Below, piece by piece: positions 33,500 to 44,750 of a stretch of 64,000 bases of DNA (within the stretch, counting starts at the first letter, position 1; every line of letters starts with the position of its first letter). Origin of the DNA: Isoetes taiwanensis (taxonomy: Eukaryota; Streptophyta; Lycopodiopsida; Isoetales; Isoetaceae); the NCBI GenBank assembly GCA_021234155.1, contig JAJEKV010000045.1, positions 9,037,105-9,101,104 on the forward strand, in the 5' to 3' direction. A program made the position numbers and the translations under genes. A model generated the notes under the pieces. It was not told the origin of the DNA. It did no database searches and saw nothing but the letters and a program-made list of their open reading frames with translations.

Positions 33500-35520
33500 T
33501 TTTGGCTTTAGATTATCCAGACCAAGGACCATTAGAGGTAGCTTGGCCTTGTCAAAATACATTCTCCATTTCAGTGCAGAGATAAGAGCTTTCTACTACT
33601 CATCTCTTCCATAGTTGCCCACTGCTTCAAACAAAGGTAAGAGGTATTTCCGTGAACACTTCAAAGTAAAATTTCATGTATATGTATCCTTCTGCAATAC
33701 ACTAATTACAAGTCTGATGTCTACGTTTGCCTATGCTGCACAGGGATTGGCTGGCTTGAAACCAGTTATACTGACCAGGAATGGATGGCAATGGCCCTGA
33801 ACTTGCATGCTCAAGACATTACTCACAGAGTCATGTTTCCATGTAATTACAATGCATGTGGGAGTCTGGCCTCAGACACCAGACAAAGCAAATGGTATGT
33901 GGATATATGTAAAGCTTACTCTGGAGTTTGTAATCCTTTGAAATTGCATTGTCTTACTTAACTATAACTGCAAGATAAACACTATTTTGGCATGACGCAA
34001 CTGTAGAATTATAAAGTCAAATGGAATTGTAGCTTCTGAAGTGTAATTCACATCCTTCTTGGTATATAGCATATAAAACCTTGTAAGCTTGTAAATGTGG
34101 AGTCTCATTTCTTTTTATAAGGAATCTTGTTTAAGCTTGTCAACATAGTGTAACTTGGGTTTCCCTTTCATTTTAACAGAGAAGCAGCAAACGGATTCTT
34201 CAAAACACAAAAAATGTGCTTATTCTCTTATAATTTCCATGAGTTACATGTGCTGGTATATATGGAAATAATCTGGATCATAGATGGGGTTTCTTTACAT
34301 CCCTTAGTGGACGCGGCCAGATAATTTGGAATATTTTATTTATAGAATGTGTGTTACCTTTTTTTCTCCGTTTTCTCGCATGATGCTTAGTCACAACAGA
34401 TGTTGGTACCAAAAGTACATTATTTTACTTAAGGGGTTCCTTCAAATAGAAATGCATTTTTTCTCTGCAAGGAATTCCCCTGGATGTGGAAAAAGCCAAT
34501 CAACCCCAGCTATTGTAGGACCAGACCACCAGCTGTTTTCCAAGCAATAGATTGCTGCACTTATAAGTTATTCCGGGAGTATCATTTTTCGCTGCCATTA
34601 TGCAATGTGAGCTGATAAGTTGAAAGCATGTATAGCCATGCATTGGTCCTATTGGACATTTTGTTTCAAGTAGTCCAACAATTAGACATCACATGTACCA
34701 TTGAAGACCATGATATGTAGTTCATAATATGTTGTTATTCATGTACAAGCAATATCCAGCCTAGTTCCATGTTAAGATGCAGCTCCATTTTTGCAACGAA
34801 AACAATATTCTATATCATCATAGGAGCCTGCTCTCTGCTACTTGTAATTAAACAATGCAAGTTAACTGTGTTCTCATTGGCATATATATTGCAATATTTT
34901 GCCGCCTCAAGTCTACTCTTTTCTAGATTTCCCATGACATACTAACTCTTGTGCTCTAAAATTTTCGTGCCATTATAGAGCTTAGGTTTCAACATAACCA
35001 TTCTTGGCCTCACCCGTTCCATTTTGGACTCCTGCAATTTATCTGTGCAGTCATTATATGCACGACAGTGTCTTCTTCATTCATGTTTTGCTGGGCACGT
35101 TGTCATTAAGTGCAGCCGAATAAAACAATGTCCCAAGACATTACCACCTACAAACTATTACATGATCATACAACCAATTAAGCAAAAAGCAAACCACTTA
35201 GAAAAGCCAACCTGTCTAAAACAAAAAAGTACTGGTTTTTTAAAAGAAGTAAAATCTAACAAGATGAAAAGCTAAAGCATTTATAAACCAAAACCTCATT
35301 CGCAACATGGGTTTCTTATATTTCATTTAGAGAATATTATTAACTTCAATTCAAATAGTTTGTCTGGTACATGTTTTCCTAATGAGAAATTGAATCCGAG
35401 CCTAATACTGCCCATGCCTACTGTTGCGCCTTTTTGGCATGGGATATTTTTCCATTTCCCCCATCCTATGAAAGGGCAGCAGCTAAACTTGCAAAGTTTT
35501 GGAATCTTTATCTTCTTTCA
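33500..35520. other. Captured or filler DNA in the Tat-like element, unrecognised
   Basis: AT-rich sequence with short frames and no domain I recognise. It may be introns or flanks of the captured transporter and kinase genes. Confidence 0.4.
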
Positions 35521-35523
35521 GTT

Positions 35524-35910
35524 TCACAATGTGTACTGTCCCACCTCTGGTGCAATATAATTTGGTGTCCCACACGTTGTATGTTTAATCATTAAGAAAG
35601 TTAAACTTTGTAAAGTAGCTCGATTTGTCATTGTTAAAAAAGAAAATAACTTGAAACTTACTTGCTGAGGAAGAGCACTTAACCCAAAATCAGAAATCTT
35701 CAGATTGCCTATTGAATCTAGCAAAAGGTTCCACATGTCAATGGACATTCGAAAGAATCAAAGGCATTTACCAAATGTAAAAATTGCTTTAAATTTATAA
35801 TGTACCTTTAGATCGCGATGATAGGCGCCTTTATTGTGACAATAATCTACAGAATCGACTAATCATTGGAAATATTTGCAAGATTCTTCTTCATTTAGCC
35901 TTTCTTGATG
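35524..35910 (-). pseudogene. Captured fragment of a CIPK (CBL-interacting protein kinase) gene, introns retained
   Basis: Three minus-strand exon-like blocks. Near 35812-35895: ERLNEEESCKYFQ, a stop, then LVDSVDYCHNKGAYHRDLK with the catalytic-loop HRD. Near 35664-35735: [20 protein letters not shown] then PQQ with the DFG motif, followed by a canonical GTAAGT donor. Near 35531-35570: [13 protein letters not shown] of the activation segment. Sequence between them behaves as introns at positions found in intron-rich CIPK genes. These kinases act with calcineurin B-like calcium sensors. The N-lobe, NAF domain and C-terminus are missing, so it is a fragment. Confidence 0.85.
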
Positions 35911-36352
35911 TACCTAGTAGAGAGTTGGTGACATTATAGGTTAATATGTTAGTTATTAAACATTGTGCATATTCATTTTTTGGTCATGGCATAAAGAAAA
36001 ATAAAATTTGTTTTGTAGATTCAAAATCATCAAACCATCCAGCATGACACTGGACTCATGCGAACGAGAAAATTCTAATATGTTACATAACATTGGAATA
36101 CAAAGGCAAACCATTATCCACCAATAACAGTCTAATCACACCAAGCCCACAAATAAAAACCTAATGAGTCTTACCTTGCTAAAGCCTTCTGGTGTGCCTC
36201 TTGCTAGTTCTCTCTTTTTTTTTTTGTTTTATGAAAGCAATTTCAAAATAACACTAAAAGAGCACAAGCATCCACATCTTTAAGGAACATGCCTATTAAT
36301 TTTAAAGCTAGTGTCTCTAATAACTCAAATGGCTAACTATCCAATAACTATT

Positions 36353-37560
36353 CTATTCAAACAAACTCATACAAATATGTTGTTGCCAATACCTTTTCAG
36401 ATGCAATATGTTTATAGGGTTCATGAGCTGCTGACCTGTTGTGATATCTTCCAGGAAGTAAGAATTTGTACCGCTTGTCCACATTTTGTATGGCCCTTCC
36501 CATAAGCAAATCAAATTTACTTTGTGTGTTTTCCCTTTGCCTTGTCCCACTTGAGAACTAGCTCTCCCTCTTTGAAACTTCCTTGCAATTTGTGAATGGC
36601 CTTGAATGTTTCTTTGCATCCTTTGCTTTCTTTAGTAACATGGTATTCTCTCGCTTCAAACCTCTCTTCTTCTAGATGGAGCAACCTATCAAACCTTTCC
36701 CCAGATATGCTTCCTCTATCGCATTTGAATCTTTAGAGCTAACCTTAATGAGGGCAACTCCAATTCCACTTGGAACAACAACCTCAACACCATAGACAAG
36801 AGCAAAAGGTGTATGATTAGTAGCACTTTTAATTGTGGTTCTATATGCCCAAAGTGCATCATGTAATTTAAGGTGCCAATCTTTTTTATGCACCTCTATT
36901 GTTTTTGAGAATAGCTTTTAGCACCTTGTTGGTAGATTCACCGGCCATTGCCTTGAGGGTAGTATCTTTGAGCTTTTCACATGCTTTACTTTCAAGGTTT
37001 TAGCGGGTTGTTGATCACATCATTCATGAACCGAAAGTGCCTCCATGAAACTATTTTCGGGAGGGATGCCAAACCTAGTGCATATGTTTTCATGGAGGAA
37101 CTTTGGCGGTTGTTAGGGCATTTGCTTGTCTCAATGGGACAGCCTCTTGCCCACTTGGTGAAGAAATCTGTTGCCACTAGTATGTATTCATCTTTGAGAG
37201 GGAGAGTTTGGATTTATAGGTCCTATGAAGTCTAGTCCCCAAGTCCGGAATGGACCTCAAGACGTGATGCTAGTCAAAGCGGCAGTTGAAGAATTCTTCT
37301 TCCATGTATCGGCATTTATGGCATCTCCTAATGGTCTCATAACAATCTTTAAACAAGCTAGGCCAATAATATCCGGACACGAGTATTTTCTTTGCGGTCG
37401 TGTCACCGTGATAGTGGCCTCCACAAATTCCCTCATGACAAGCCTCCAAGATATCAACTCGACCTTCCGACCACAACACACCTCGGAAGGACACCATACT
37501 GATCAATCTTACATAATACCTCTCCAATCATCCTGTAGGTTTTTGCTTTTTCTTTGAATC
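36353..37560 (-). pseudogene. Tat-like element: integrase
   Basis: Minus strand in order: zinc-binding HHCC region with LEACHEGICGGHYHGDTTAKK and YETIRRCHKC (37270-37480), catalytic core start LVATDFFTKWARGCPIETS (near 37130-37180), a STNKVLKAIL-like helix (near 36915), DWHLKLHDALWAYRTTIKSA, THTPFALVYG-type block (36750-36890), and the C-terminal module GPYKMWTSGTNSYFLED and INILHLKRYW (36390-36500). Integrase inserts the cDNA into the genome. The middle of the core, including part of the DDE triad, is scrambled by frameshifts. Confidence 0.85.
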
Positions 37561-38380
37561 TCCTCAGCTGGTTGCTTGTAAAGTTTTCTGGCACCTCCTT
37601 ATGCTGGAGAAACTTGATGATTTCATCCTGCCAATCTTCTTGCATCTTGCTAGATAGCACAAGGTTAGTAGCAATCTCACACACTTCATCGATTACTCAA
37701 ACCATTAAAATCTTCAAACTCAAACACCTTATTGGTCAAATAATCACTAGGACTTTTAATTGTTTTGACAGTTCTAACATTTAAATTGTAATCCTGTATC
37801 TTGCAAGCCCATCTACATAATTTAGCCTTACTCTGAGTTTTCTGGAACAACATGGGAATAGGATTTTGATGCATCATTACTTTTACCTCATTGTGCTGAA
37901 CTATATGACCAAGCCTTTGTAGGAAAAACATTATTCCAGCTGCACTTTTTTCCATTCTAGGGTATCTGTTCTCGACATCGGACCAAATTTTGCTTGGCAA
38001 AGATATTATCCCATGCTTACGCATGAGTGCTATGCCCTCTGACTTTGCTAGTGACGATATATGCCTGGAATGGTTGAGCAAGGTCCGGTGGTTTCAGAAT
38101 CTCTGATTGGCATATGGAAGTTATCAATAGGTCAAATGCAGCCTGACATTCATCTGTCCATTCTATTGCAATAAACTTGCTCTCATTCTTATTATACTTG
38201 CCAACCGCGTGTCGAGGCTGCCAAAGGACTTATGATGTGTGAAAAGTTAGGCACATACATTCTCAAAAAACTTGTCAAGCCCATGAAACTCTTCACTGTT
38301 TTAAGGTTTTAGGTGGAGCTAATTTCTTCAAAGCCTCCATTTTTCCTTGGACACTTTAATACCTTGAGTAGATACCTCAT
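37561..38380 (-). pseudogene. Tat-like element: RT connection and second (gypsy-type) RNase H
   Basis: Minus strand: degraded RNase H of the kind that normally follows gypsy RT (ECQAAFDLLITS-like near 38120, ALMRKHGIISL near 38010, FFLQRLGHIVQHNEVKVMMH near 37890, AKLCRWACKIQDYNLNVRTV near 37780, KSPSDYLTNK near 37745). The expected TDAS-type catalytic motif is not readable, so this copy of RNase H is probably inactive. It is followed by the leader of the integrase (FLQHKEVPENFT near 37600). Confidence 0.75.
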
Positions 38381-38383
38381 GAC

Positions 38384-39760
38384 CTAGCAATTCACCTTTA
38401 GAACGAGAAGAATACACACTTCTTTGGATTCAAACACACTCCACCCTTTCTCGCACAATTCCATTGTCATTGTCGGCAATTCCATATGCTTAGTTAGAGA
38501 AGATCCTAGGCACAAATCATCCAAGAAAACTCTAAAGTTTGATATTGGCATGCTTTGAAATATTTTATCCATTGCTCTTTGAAAGGTAGGAGATGCATTC
38601 ATCAAGCCAAAAGGCATTTTCATCATGGCAAAAGTGCCCCAAGGGGTTATGAAAGAGGTCTTGGCTTGATCGCCTCTTTTATCTTGATTTGATTGAAACC
38701 GAAAATCCATCTAAAAGGAATATATTTCCTTGCTGCGGTTGCATGTAACACTTCTTCTAGAAATGGTAATGGATAACAATCTTTAATAGTGGCCTTGTTT
38801 AGATCCCTGTAATCTATACAAATCCTAATGCTCTTATTTTTCTTTTCTACTGGAACAATGCAAGACAGCCAGTCAGGGTTTGTTATCTCTTTAATAACCT
38901 CAGCTTCTTTCATCTTTAATAATTCCTCTCTCGATCGGGGTGGCGGTGATGCATTTATTCTTACGAGTTTTTTGCATTACGGGTTTAGCATCTTCCTTTA
39001 TCTTTATTTCAAATTCACGGATGTCGGTCCTCACTCCCACTAATTCTGTATAATCCCAGGCAAATACATCTTTCCAACTCTCAAAGAAAATTTTTAAGGA
39101 GGCCTCATCTTTGCTATCAAAAAGATCCCCAAGGAAAAGTGTTCTTACCTGTCCATTTTTGTTGATAGTTAACTCTTTTACCTCTTTCTCTTGCTGTGCA
39201 TCTATCACCAGAATAGGATATAGTTGTGTTGCATCTTCCTTGTTCAATTCATCTTCATTTATAGCTCCCTCAGCCAAATAGTCAAGGAGCACGGTTCTGC
39301 AAAGTGCATCTGCCTCACAATTCTCTTCCCTAGGTATATGTTTGATCTCCCAAGCCTTGAACTTGCTTAGCAATTGCAATACCCTTTCTTTGAGTTCTGA
39401 CATGTCTTGTTTTTTGGTCTGATACTCTCCAGTTACCTGTCTGCATATCAGTTGAGAGTCACCAAAGATAGATATATTAGTCAAACCTAAAGCCAAAGAC
39501 TCCTCTAAGCCAGCTATAAGTGCCTTATATTCAGCCATATTTGAAGTAATTCTTTCATGTACTCTACCAACTTTGGATAAGAGTTTATTGGCGAGTTTAC
39601 GATTACAAATTGCCGAAGATGCTATATTCAATTTGATTGAAATTCCACCATCAAACCACAACACACCTCTATTGAGTTTTGCTTCCATGTCAAGGTCACC
39701 TAAACAGTCGGTATGATTTCTATTGGTTTGCATACGAGATAGGCATTTTTTAACACACAC
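38384..39760 (-). pseudogene. Tat-like element: RNase H domain fused upstream of reverse transcriptase
   Basis: A 286-codon frame (39760-38900) reads through an RNase H domain, LWFDGG, SNMAEYKALIAGLEESLALG, ISIFGDSQLICRQVTGEYQ, WEIKHIPREENCEADALCRT (Asp, Glu, Asp, Asp active-site residues all present), a ~60-residue spacer, and directly into the RT lead-in SWKDVFAWDYTELVG. RT continues after frame changes: CIVPVEKKNKSIRICIDYRD (38830), MKMPFGLMNASPTFQRAMDK (38600) and FRVFLDDLC (the polymerase DD box, 38530). The RNase H resembles the extra archaeal-type domain of plant Tat elements, but there it is usually placed after RT. Confidence 0.85.
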
Positions 39761-40079
39761 GGCTCATCTTCAATCAACATGTCTTGTTCTATAAAGTTGT
39801 GCAGATTAGCATCACCGTTTTGTTGTATAGAGTTACAGTTCTTGCTCCATTTGAAATAGTACAACGTCCTTTGGACCAGATGTGTCTAGCATCGGCGGTG
39901 AGACAACCACCTCCTTCCCAAAGAACAAGTCATATATATGTCGTCACATCACAGTTATCTTCAAAAGCCACAACTATGAAACTTGCCTCAACAATTATAC
40001 CTTCAATTTCTATTGGCACCCTTGTCACTAGTCCTATAGGTTTTATTTTAGCATTGGAGAATGACCTCAATATGACAGG

Positions 40080-40200
40080 TGATGGTTGAGTGACAAACAA
40101 GACCACATTTCTTCATTACATCTTTGAGGCATGACATTTAATGGGGAGCCTCCATCTAGCAAGACCCTAGACAAATGCAAGTCACCTAAACTAGGCTGAG
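40080..40200 (-). pseudogene. Tat-like element: protease active-site region
   Basis: The minus strand reads LGDLHLSRVLLDGGSPLNVM near 40135-40195, matching the DGGS form of the aspartic-protease active site in plant Tat-type gypsy elements. The remaining protease sequence (39784-40080) is broken by many stops. Confidence 0.7.
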
Positions 40201-40649
40201 CAAGTAAAGGCACACGGATCTTTTTCTTCTTGAGTTAATACAACTTTCTGTCTCATGCACATCGATAAATGAAATTTGTTCAACATCATTACACTTCAAT
40301 ATTTTTCTCTCTATAGCTAGGTGCAATTTTGAGAAGCGTGAGGAGATCTATGCTCACTTTAGAACTTTTTAGGATCATGTCTAGCTCATCTAACTCTTTG
40401 TCCTTTTTATTAAACTTCTCAAAAGGAGGTGGAGCTATTACCCGAACTTCTTTGTTGGCAGGGAAGGTTCTTGCTCATACCTTTATCTGCCAGTGTTCCA
40501 TTTTCCAACATTTTTCTTGTTTGCACCACCATGATCTCTTCACGCTCCTCATATTCCTCCACAAACCTGATGGCGGATGTTCCTTCCAATTTCTTGCCTT
40601 TGTCCCTTGTCAAAGTATTCTTTGACAAAACACTTGTCTTCAAGATGAC

Positions 40650-41579
40650 CTATTTCCTTGCGAGAAGTTGCACAGGGCAAATTTTTCCAAAATGACCTTT
40701 CTTTCCACATTTTAAGCATGCCCTGTAATAGCAAATATCGGAAGGATGAGTATCTTTGAAACAATGTGCACAAGGAGGATAAGTTTTTTTTGTTTTTTTC
40801 AACTCCAAGAGTTGTTTGGTCAGTTCTGCAATGGTCTCAGACATTTTGGCCATCTCACTCTTGGATTCATTGATTTTAGGTGCAGCCTCTTCATCTTTGG
40901 ATTTTCTTCTTTCTTTTTGCACTTTGCATACACAGCACATGCTCATACTCTTGTTCATAATCACGGGTAAAAAGGGTCAATGGTTTACATGGTTATCAGG
41001 TAAAAAGGACATATCATTAGAGATTTTAGTTGCCTTTTCAAAAGCCTTGTGTATGGTATCGAACCCTTCCTGATTTTGAATTTTTAGCACTTTAGGCCTT
41101 GGTGACAGTCCCTTAATGAAAGCAGCCACAAAGTAGAGTGTGGGAGTGGGCACCTGACTCTTTTGGCATTTTCTCAGGTATGCACTAAACCTTTCCACAT
41201 AGTGATTGATACTTTCACCTGCCCTTATGCAAAAAGTTTGTAGCTCATTTGCTAGCTCCTGAGGGGCAGACAGTTTGCCAAACCTAGCCAAAAATTGCTG
41301 CACAAGACTTTCATATGTATCAGTACCCATAACTGAGGTCACATGCTCACACCAAGCATATGCCTCATCAGATTTCATGCATCTCTTAAACTCAGAAAAC
41401 CTACAACCCTTTTTACAACCATAATCTCTATAATATTCATCAAATACCTTCAGAAAATGGTTAGCATTCATAGTTGGTTCAAATATGGGTGGAGTAATGG
41501 GCAAACTTAGCTCAAAACACTGTGGGATTGCACAATTTGGTCTGTACCACGGTTGCAAATGTACTCCTTGTGGTTCCAA
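40650..41579 (-). pseudogene. Tat-like element: gag with CCHC zinc knuckle
   Basis: Minus strand: the retrotransposon gag capsid domain (MNANHFLKVFDEYYRD, CMKSDEAYAWCEHVTS, YESLVQQFLARFGKLSAPQE, INHYVERFSAYLRKCQK) fills 41579-40977. After a frame change there is a Lys/Glu-rich helix and the zinc knuckle CLKCGKKGHFGKIC near 40685-40727. Gag packages element RNA. The start ATG at 41577-41579 lies only about 85 bp from the 5' LTR, so the leader is very short. Confidence 0.88.
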
Positions 41580-41644
41580 TGGTTCGGAGCTTCTTCTCGT
41601 TCATTTCTTCTATGAGCCATGAGTTCTTTGAAAACCAGGTGGAA

Positions 41645-41662
41645 ATCTCGGTAGGACCTCCA
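41645..41662 (-). promoter_or_regulatory. Primer-binding site of the Tat-like element (tRNA-Gln-like)
   Basis: Three bases inside the 5' LTR the minus strand reads TGGAGGTCCTACCGAGAT, complementary to a tRNA 3' end of the form ATCTCGGTAGGACCTCCA. From memory this matches eukaryotic tRNA-Gln. Its position fixes the orientation of the element. Confidence 0.7.
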
Positions 41663-41665
41663 AAA

Positions 41666-43973
41666 TGTTGATGGCAAACCTGGCTAAACCACCAACCTCA
41701 GGTCAAAGAAGCACTAATATTGGTCTAGGACCTCCAGATCACTTGAGGTGATCACTCTGTGCTAAAATATCTGTTTTTAAATTTCCAGAAAACAAGATTT
41801 CACTAGTTTCCCAAAAGCCAAAAAAGCTAGTCTTATTCTAACAGGCACAGAAATTAATGCATTCAACATTTTGAACCCAAACAAGCATAGCATGTCACCA
41901 TGATATCTGAAGAAAGTGTTGGAGAAAGTCTATGCAAAGAATCCTCACGGTTGGTGAGAAATAATGATTCTTGACTAAGTCAGAAGTTGGTCAATGGACT
42001 GGACAGTGCACTCAATTTTGCCAAATGAGAACGGTGATGAATTTTCAATCCAACTAAATTTAGACAGTGAACACGAGGCCTGTACAATAAGAGCATGCTA
42101 TTTTCAGGGCTAAAAAGTCAGTCTGTAATTTGAGAAGTATGTCTGAGCATCTAATGATCATGAAAAGTATGACAGACTTTTAAAACATCAGTGGGTTGAT
42201 CTTTCTCCCCCCTTTTTTTTAGCTTTTCCTTTCCTAAATAATTGTACCAATGCAAACTAGAGCTTTGTATGCGACCAGGTGCGAGAGGTATGGCTTTTTC
42301 TTCCCATTTCTAGAATTAATTCAAACACAAATGCATCAAATGATATTTTCCAAGGTCAGATTTTCATTAAACTGAATCAAAGTCATCACATTTGACGTCC
42401 GTCAATGATCAAGATGATCAATCAACGGGACATCTCTAAAACATACAAATCGTGAATTTTTGGATACAAATCAATCATAATATGCCTCGGGATAGATCTC
42501 TTAAGGCGGGAGGAACTCTCAAAGATCAATTCCGACTTCACACTTCGTGCCGTCTTTGAATCGCGCAAAAGCCCACACTTTTCTCTGTTGAATGAATCCC
42601 CTTTTAAAAACTCTGTTTCCGGCCGGATCTTGGCAAATTCGGGATCTTGGCCATGTTTTTGGTTGGTTTAGACATTTCTTTGGGTGTAACAGGACAGGAA
42701 TGGTTAGCCAATGTAATGATTGCTCGGTTCAATCGACAAAAAACAAGTTCTTGGCAAGTCACATTTTTAGGGTTCGGAGTTTTCTTGAGAGCAATTATCC
42801 CACAGGCAAAAATCAGAAAAGAGGCTAAGGTATAAATAGAGAGCTATTTTCCTCTCTCTTGATTACGTGGTCTCCTCCCACGCCAAGCTCGGCTCGTGTT
42901 TCGACTTGGCATGCCAGGGGGGACGCCACTTGGCAGAGGATGAGAGGGTAGATAGATGGGGGGGTAGATGTAGGTAGGTTTTGCCATTTTTTCAAATGAA
43001 GCACGTTTCCCAAGAAAGCCATTTAGAAGGTCAATATGCACTCTTTTTTCAAATTTTTTTTGTGCCAGGTGGCATGATTCCATGAGGGCTATCAGGTGGT
43101 ATCATCAAACTCTCAAATGCCATACTTTTGATTTTTGTAGGAAAAAAGAATGGGGTGAGTAGGCATTAGACATGGGATTTGGTGAGGTGGCAAGGAGGGA
43201 GAACAAGGCTAATAGGCACATTTATCAATCATTTCAATCTTATGGTTGACCAACTTTTTGGGTTTGGTCAACATTTGCCTAGTCATCATTTGATGATGCA
43301 AGGTGATATGATGATGTGGAATGATGTTGAGTGATGTAATGGTATGGAGTGATGTGGTGATGTGGACACTTGTTGCTTAGGTGGCAACTTGGTGAATGAT
43401 ATATGGAAGTGGCAAATGGTGAGTGGACCAATGTGGCTTTGTAAGTGATGACATATGTATATAGTCATCATGCCATGTCACTTGGAGATGGTGACTAGGC
43501 AAACTCGTGTTTAGCTTTTCAAATGCTTCTTTTTTTTTTTTTTTTTATAGCCACATGGTATGGAGTGTGTGATAATGGAATGATAGGATGAAAAAATATG
43601 ATGTAGAACTTGATACCTAGGCAATCCTTTTTGTGTAACAACTTTGAAAATGTGCCTTAGGTAGTGGTAGGTCAACTATGGAACAAAAGGCTATGTGTGA
43701 GATGTATGATAGTATGGGGTAATGGAACGTTGGAAATGTGGAGTGTGAGGTAGGAGAATAGAAATGACAACATGAAGGAGAAAAGATACCACTTTAATAG
43801 CTTGCAAACTTCATAGGGGTCTTCCAAACTTCTAGATGCTTAGGTCCTCTCAATGTGTGATCTTGATTCCAATTCAATGTCTTCACTTGGTTCTTCAACA
43901 TAGTATCTTCTTTTTCCCTGCAACATAAAAAAGATTTGATGGCACTTTGCCATGTTGCCATAGCAGGGCAACA
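41666..43973 (-). repeat. 5' LTR of the Tat-like element
   Basis: 2308 bp, TGTTG...CAACA, partner of 27763-30061. A plus-strand TATAAATA occurs at 42831-42838 and a minus-strand TATAAAAA at about 43538-43551. Differences from the other LTR are mostly small clustered changes at CAG/CTG or CG sites. Confidence 0.93.
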
Positions 43974-44520
43974 AAGATCTAAAGGACCCTTTGCTCTTTT
44001 GCTTGACTTGCCAAATACCAGTCTAGTATGCTTTCCTAGTTTACATCCAATGCATGTAAACTGAACATGTCCTTCACTTGAAGCATCAATCCTTCCTTTT
44101 TTTATCAAGAATTTTACATTATTACAATGTGTATGGCCCAACCTTTCATGTCAACCTTTTATGGATGGTAATGATATAGCATTTACACTACTTGTTAGGA
44201 AGGAAGGAAGGAAGGAAGGAAGGAAGGAAGGTATTTGTATCGTCCACGGAGACCAATCGGTCTATGGGACCCAATACAAAAGCGCAGCAAGCGGATTACT
44301 ACCCGGATTAAAAAACCCCCGCCCCGAAGGGTTTTTGAGGGAAAAACCGTGGCAGGGGCGTTATGAAAACCAAAAAGATTGCCCACACGTTTTGCTAAAA
44401 ATATCATTTCGTTGTTGTAGAACACTTTACAATGATGCTTTTCAAAAGCTACTCTGTAACCTAAATCAACCAACTGGCTGATGGAAATAAGATTTTTAAC
44501 AATCTTTGGAACACACAAAA
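43974..44520 (-). pseudogene. Copia A: GAG-pre-integrase and integrase start
   Basis: Minus strand: VPKIVKNLISISQLVDLGYR, RVGNLFGFH (to 44360), then after a SINE-like insertion HERLGHTHCNNVKFLIKKG (a stop stands where WHERLGH is expected) and CIGCKLGKHTRLVFGKSSKR up to the gypsy insertion at 43974. This is the HHCC zinc-binding domain of the copia integrase. The frame then continues at 27757 on the far side of the gypsy element. Confidence 0.88.
44197..44359 (-). mobile_element. SINE fragment with (TTCC)n tail in copia A
   Basis: A run of GGAA units (44197-44231, plus strand) is followed by ~130 bp that match the SINE at 63717-64000 (shared GGAGACCAATCGG / GGAGGCCAATCGG, CTATGGGACCCAA, CTACCCGGATTAAAAAAC). 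Read on the minus strand the GGAA run is a (TTCC)n 3' tail. TAAC occurs at both junctions and may be a short target duplication. The 5' part with the promoter is missing here. Confidence 0.7.
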
Positions 44521-44534
44521 CATCACTTAGATTT

Positions 44535-44750
44535 ACTACGTTTTCTTACAAATCAAAAAGCTCTAACATTCCAGTTTCCTCCACTTTTTTGAGATTTCCA
44601 TCTCCCATTTGCACATAACGAGTTACTTTGGCACTCCTTTGTTTTAGTTGGTTAGATCTTTTTACTATGCTTCTCTCAGCTCCACTATCTAAAAAATATA
44701 GATCATGATTAGCTTTACTTTCAAAAACACTTAATGCACTAACTTTCAAA
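44535..44750 (-). pseudogene. Copia A: aspartic protease
   Basis: Minus strand: HDLYFLDSGAERSIVKRSNQ with the DSGA active site, then VQMGDGNLKKVEETGMLELF. Typical Ty1/copia protease, which cuts the Gag-Pol polyprotein. It is in frame with gag except for a duplicated SALSVFES-type junction around 44735-44760. Confidence 0.85.

Larger units (their letters stand above)
27758..43978 (-). mobile_element. Tat-like Ty3/gypsy LTR retrotransposon, 16.2 kb, with TSD AAGAT
   Basis: AAGAT at 27758-27762 and 43974-43978 flanks a unit with two ~2.3-kb direct repeats, each TGTTG...CAACA. The internal region carries gag, protease, RNase H, RT, RNase H and integrase on the minus strand, so 43973 is the 5' end. 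The element interrupts copia A in its integrase. All coding parts have stops or frameshifts, so it is non-autonomous now. A 6.3-kb segment between integrase and 3' LTR contains host-gene pieces. The DGGS-type protease and the extra RNase H resemble the plant Tat lineage (non-chromodomain gypsy). Confidence 0.93.

Noticed and set aside
27763-43973. Endogenous pararetrovirus
   Set aside because: LTRs, a tRNA primer site, a 5-bp target duplication and an integrase are present, which identifies a Ty3/gypsy retrotransposon.
44195-44380. C-terminal extension of the copia frame with a PSFLPSFLPS repeat
   Set aside because: It is read-through into the inserted SINE and its GGAA repeat.
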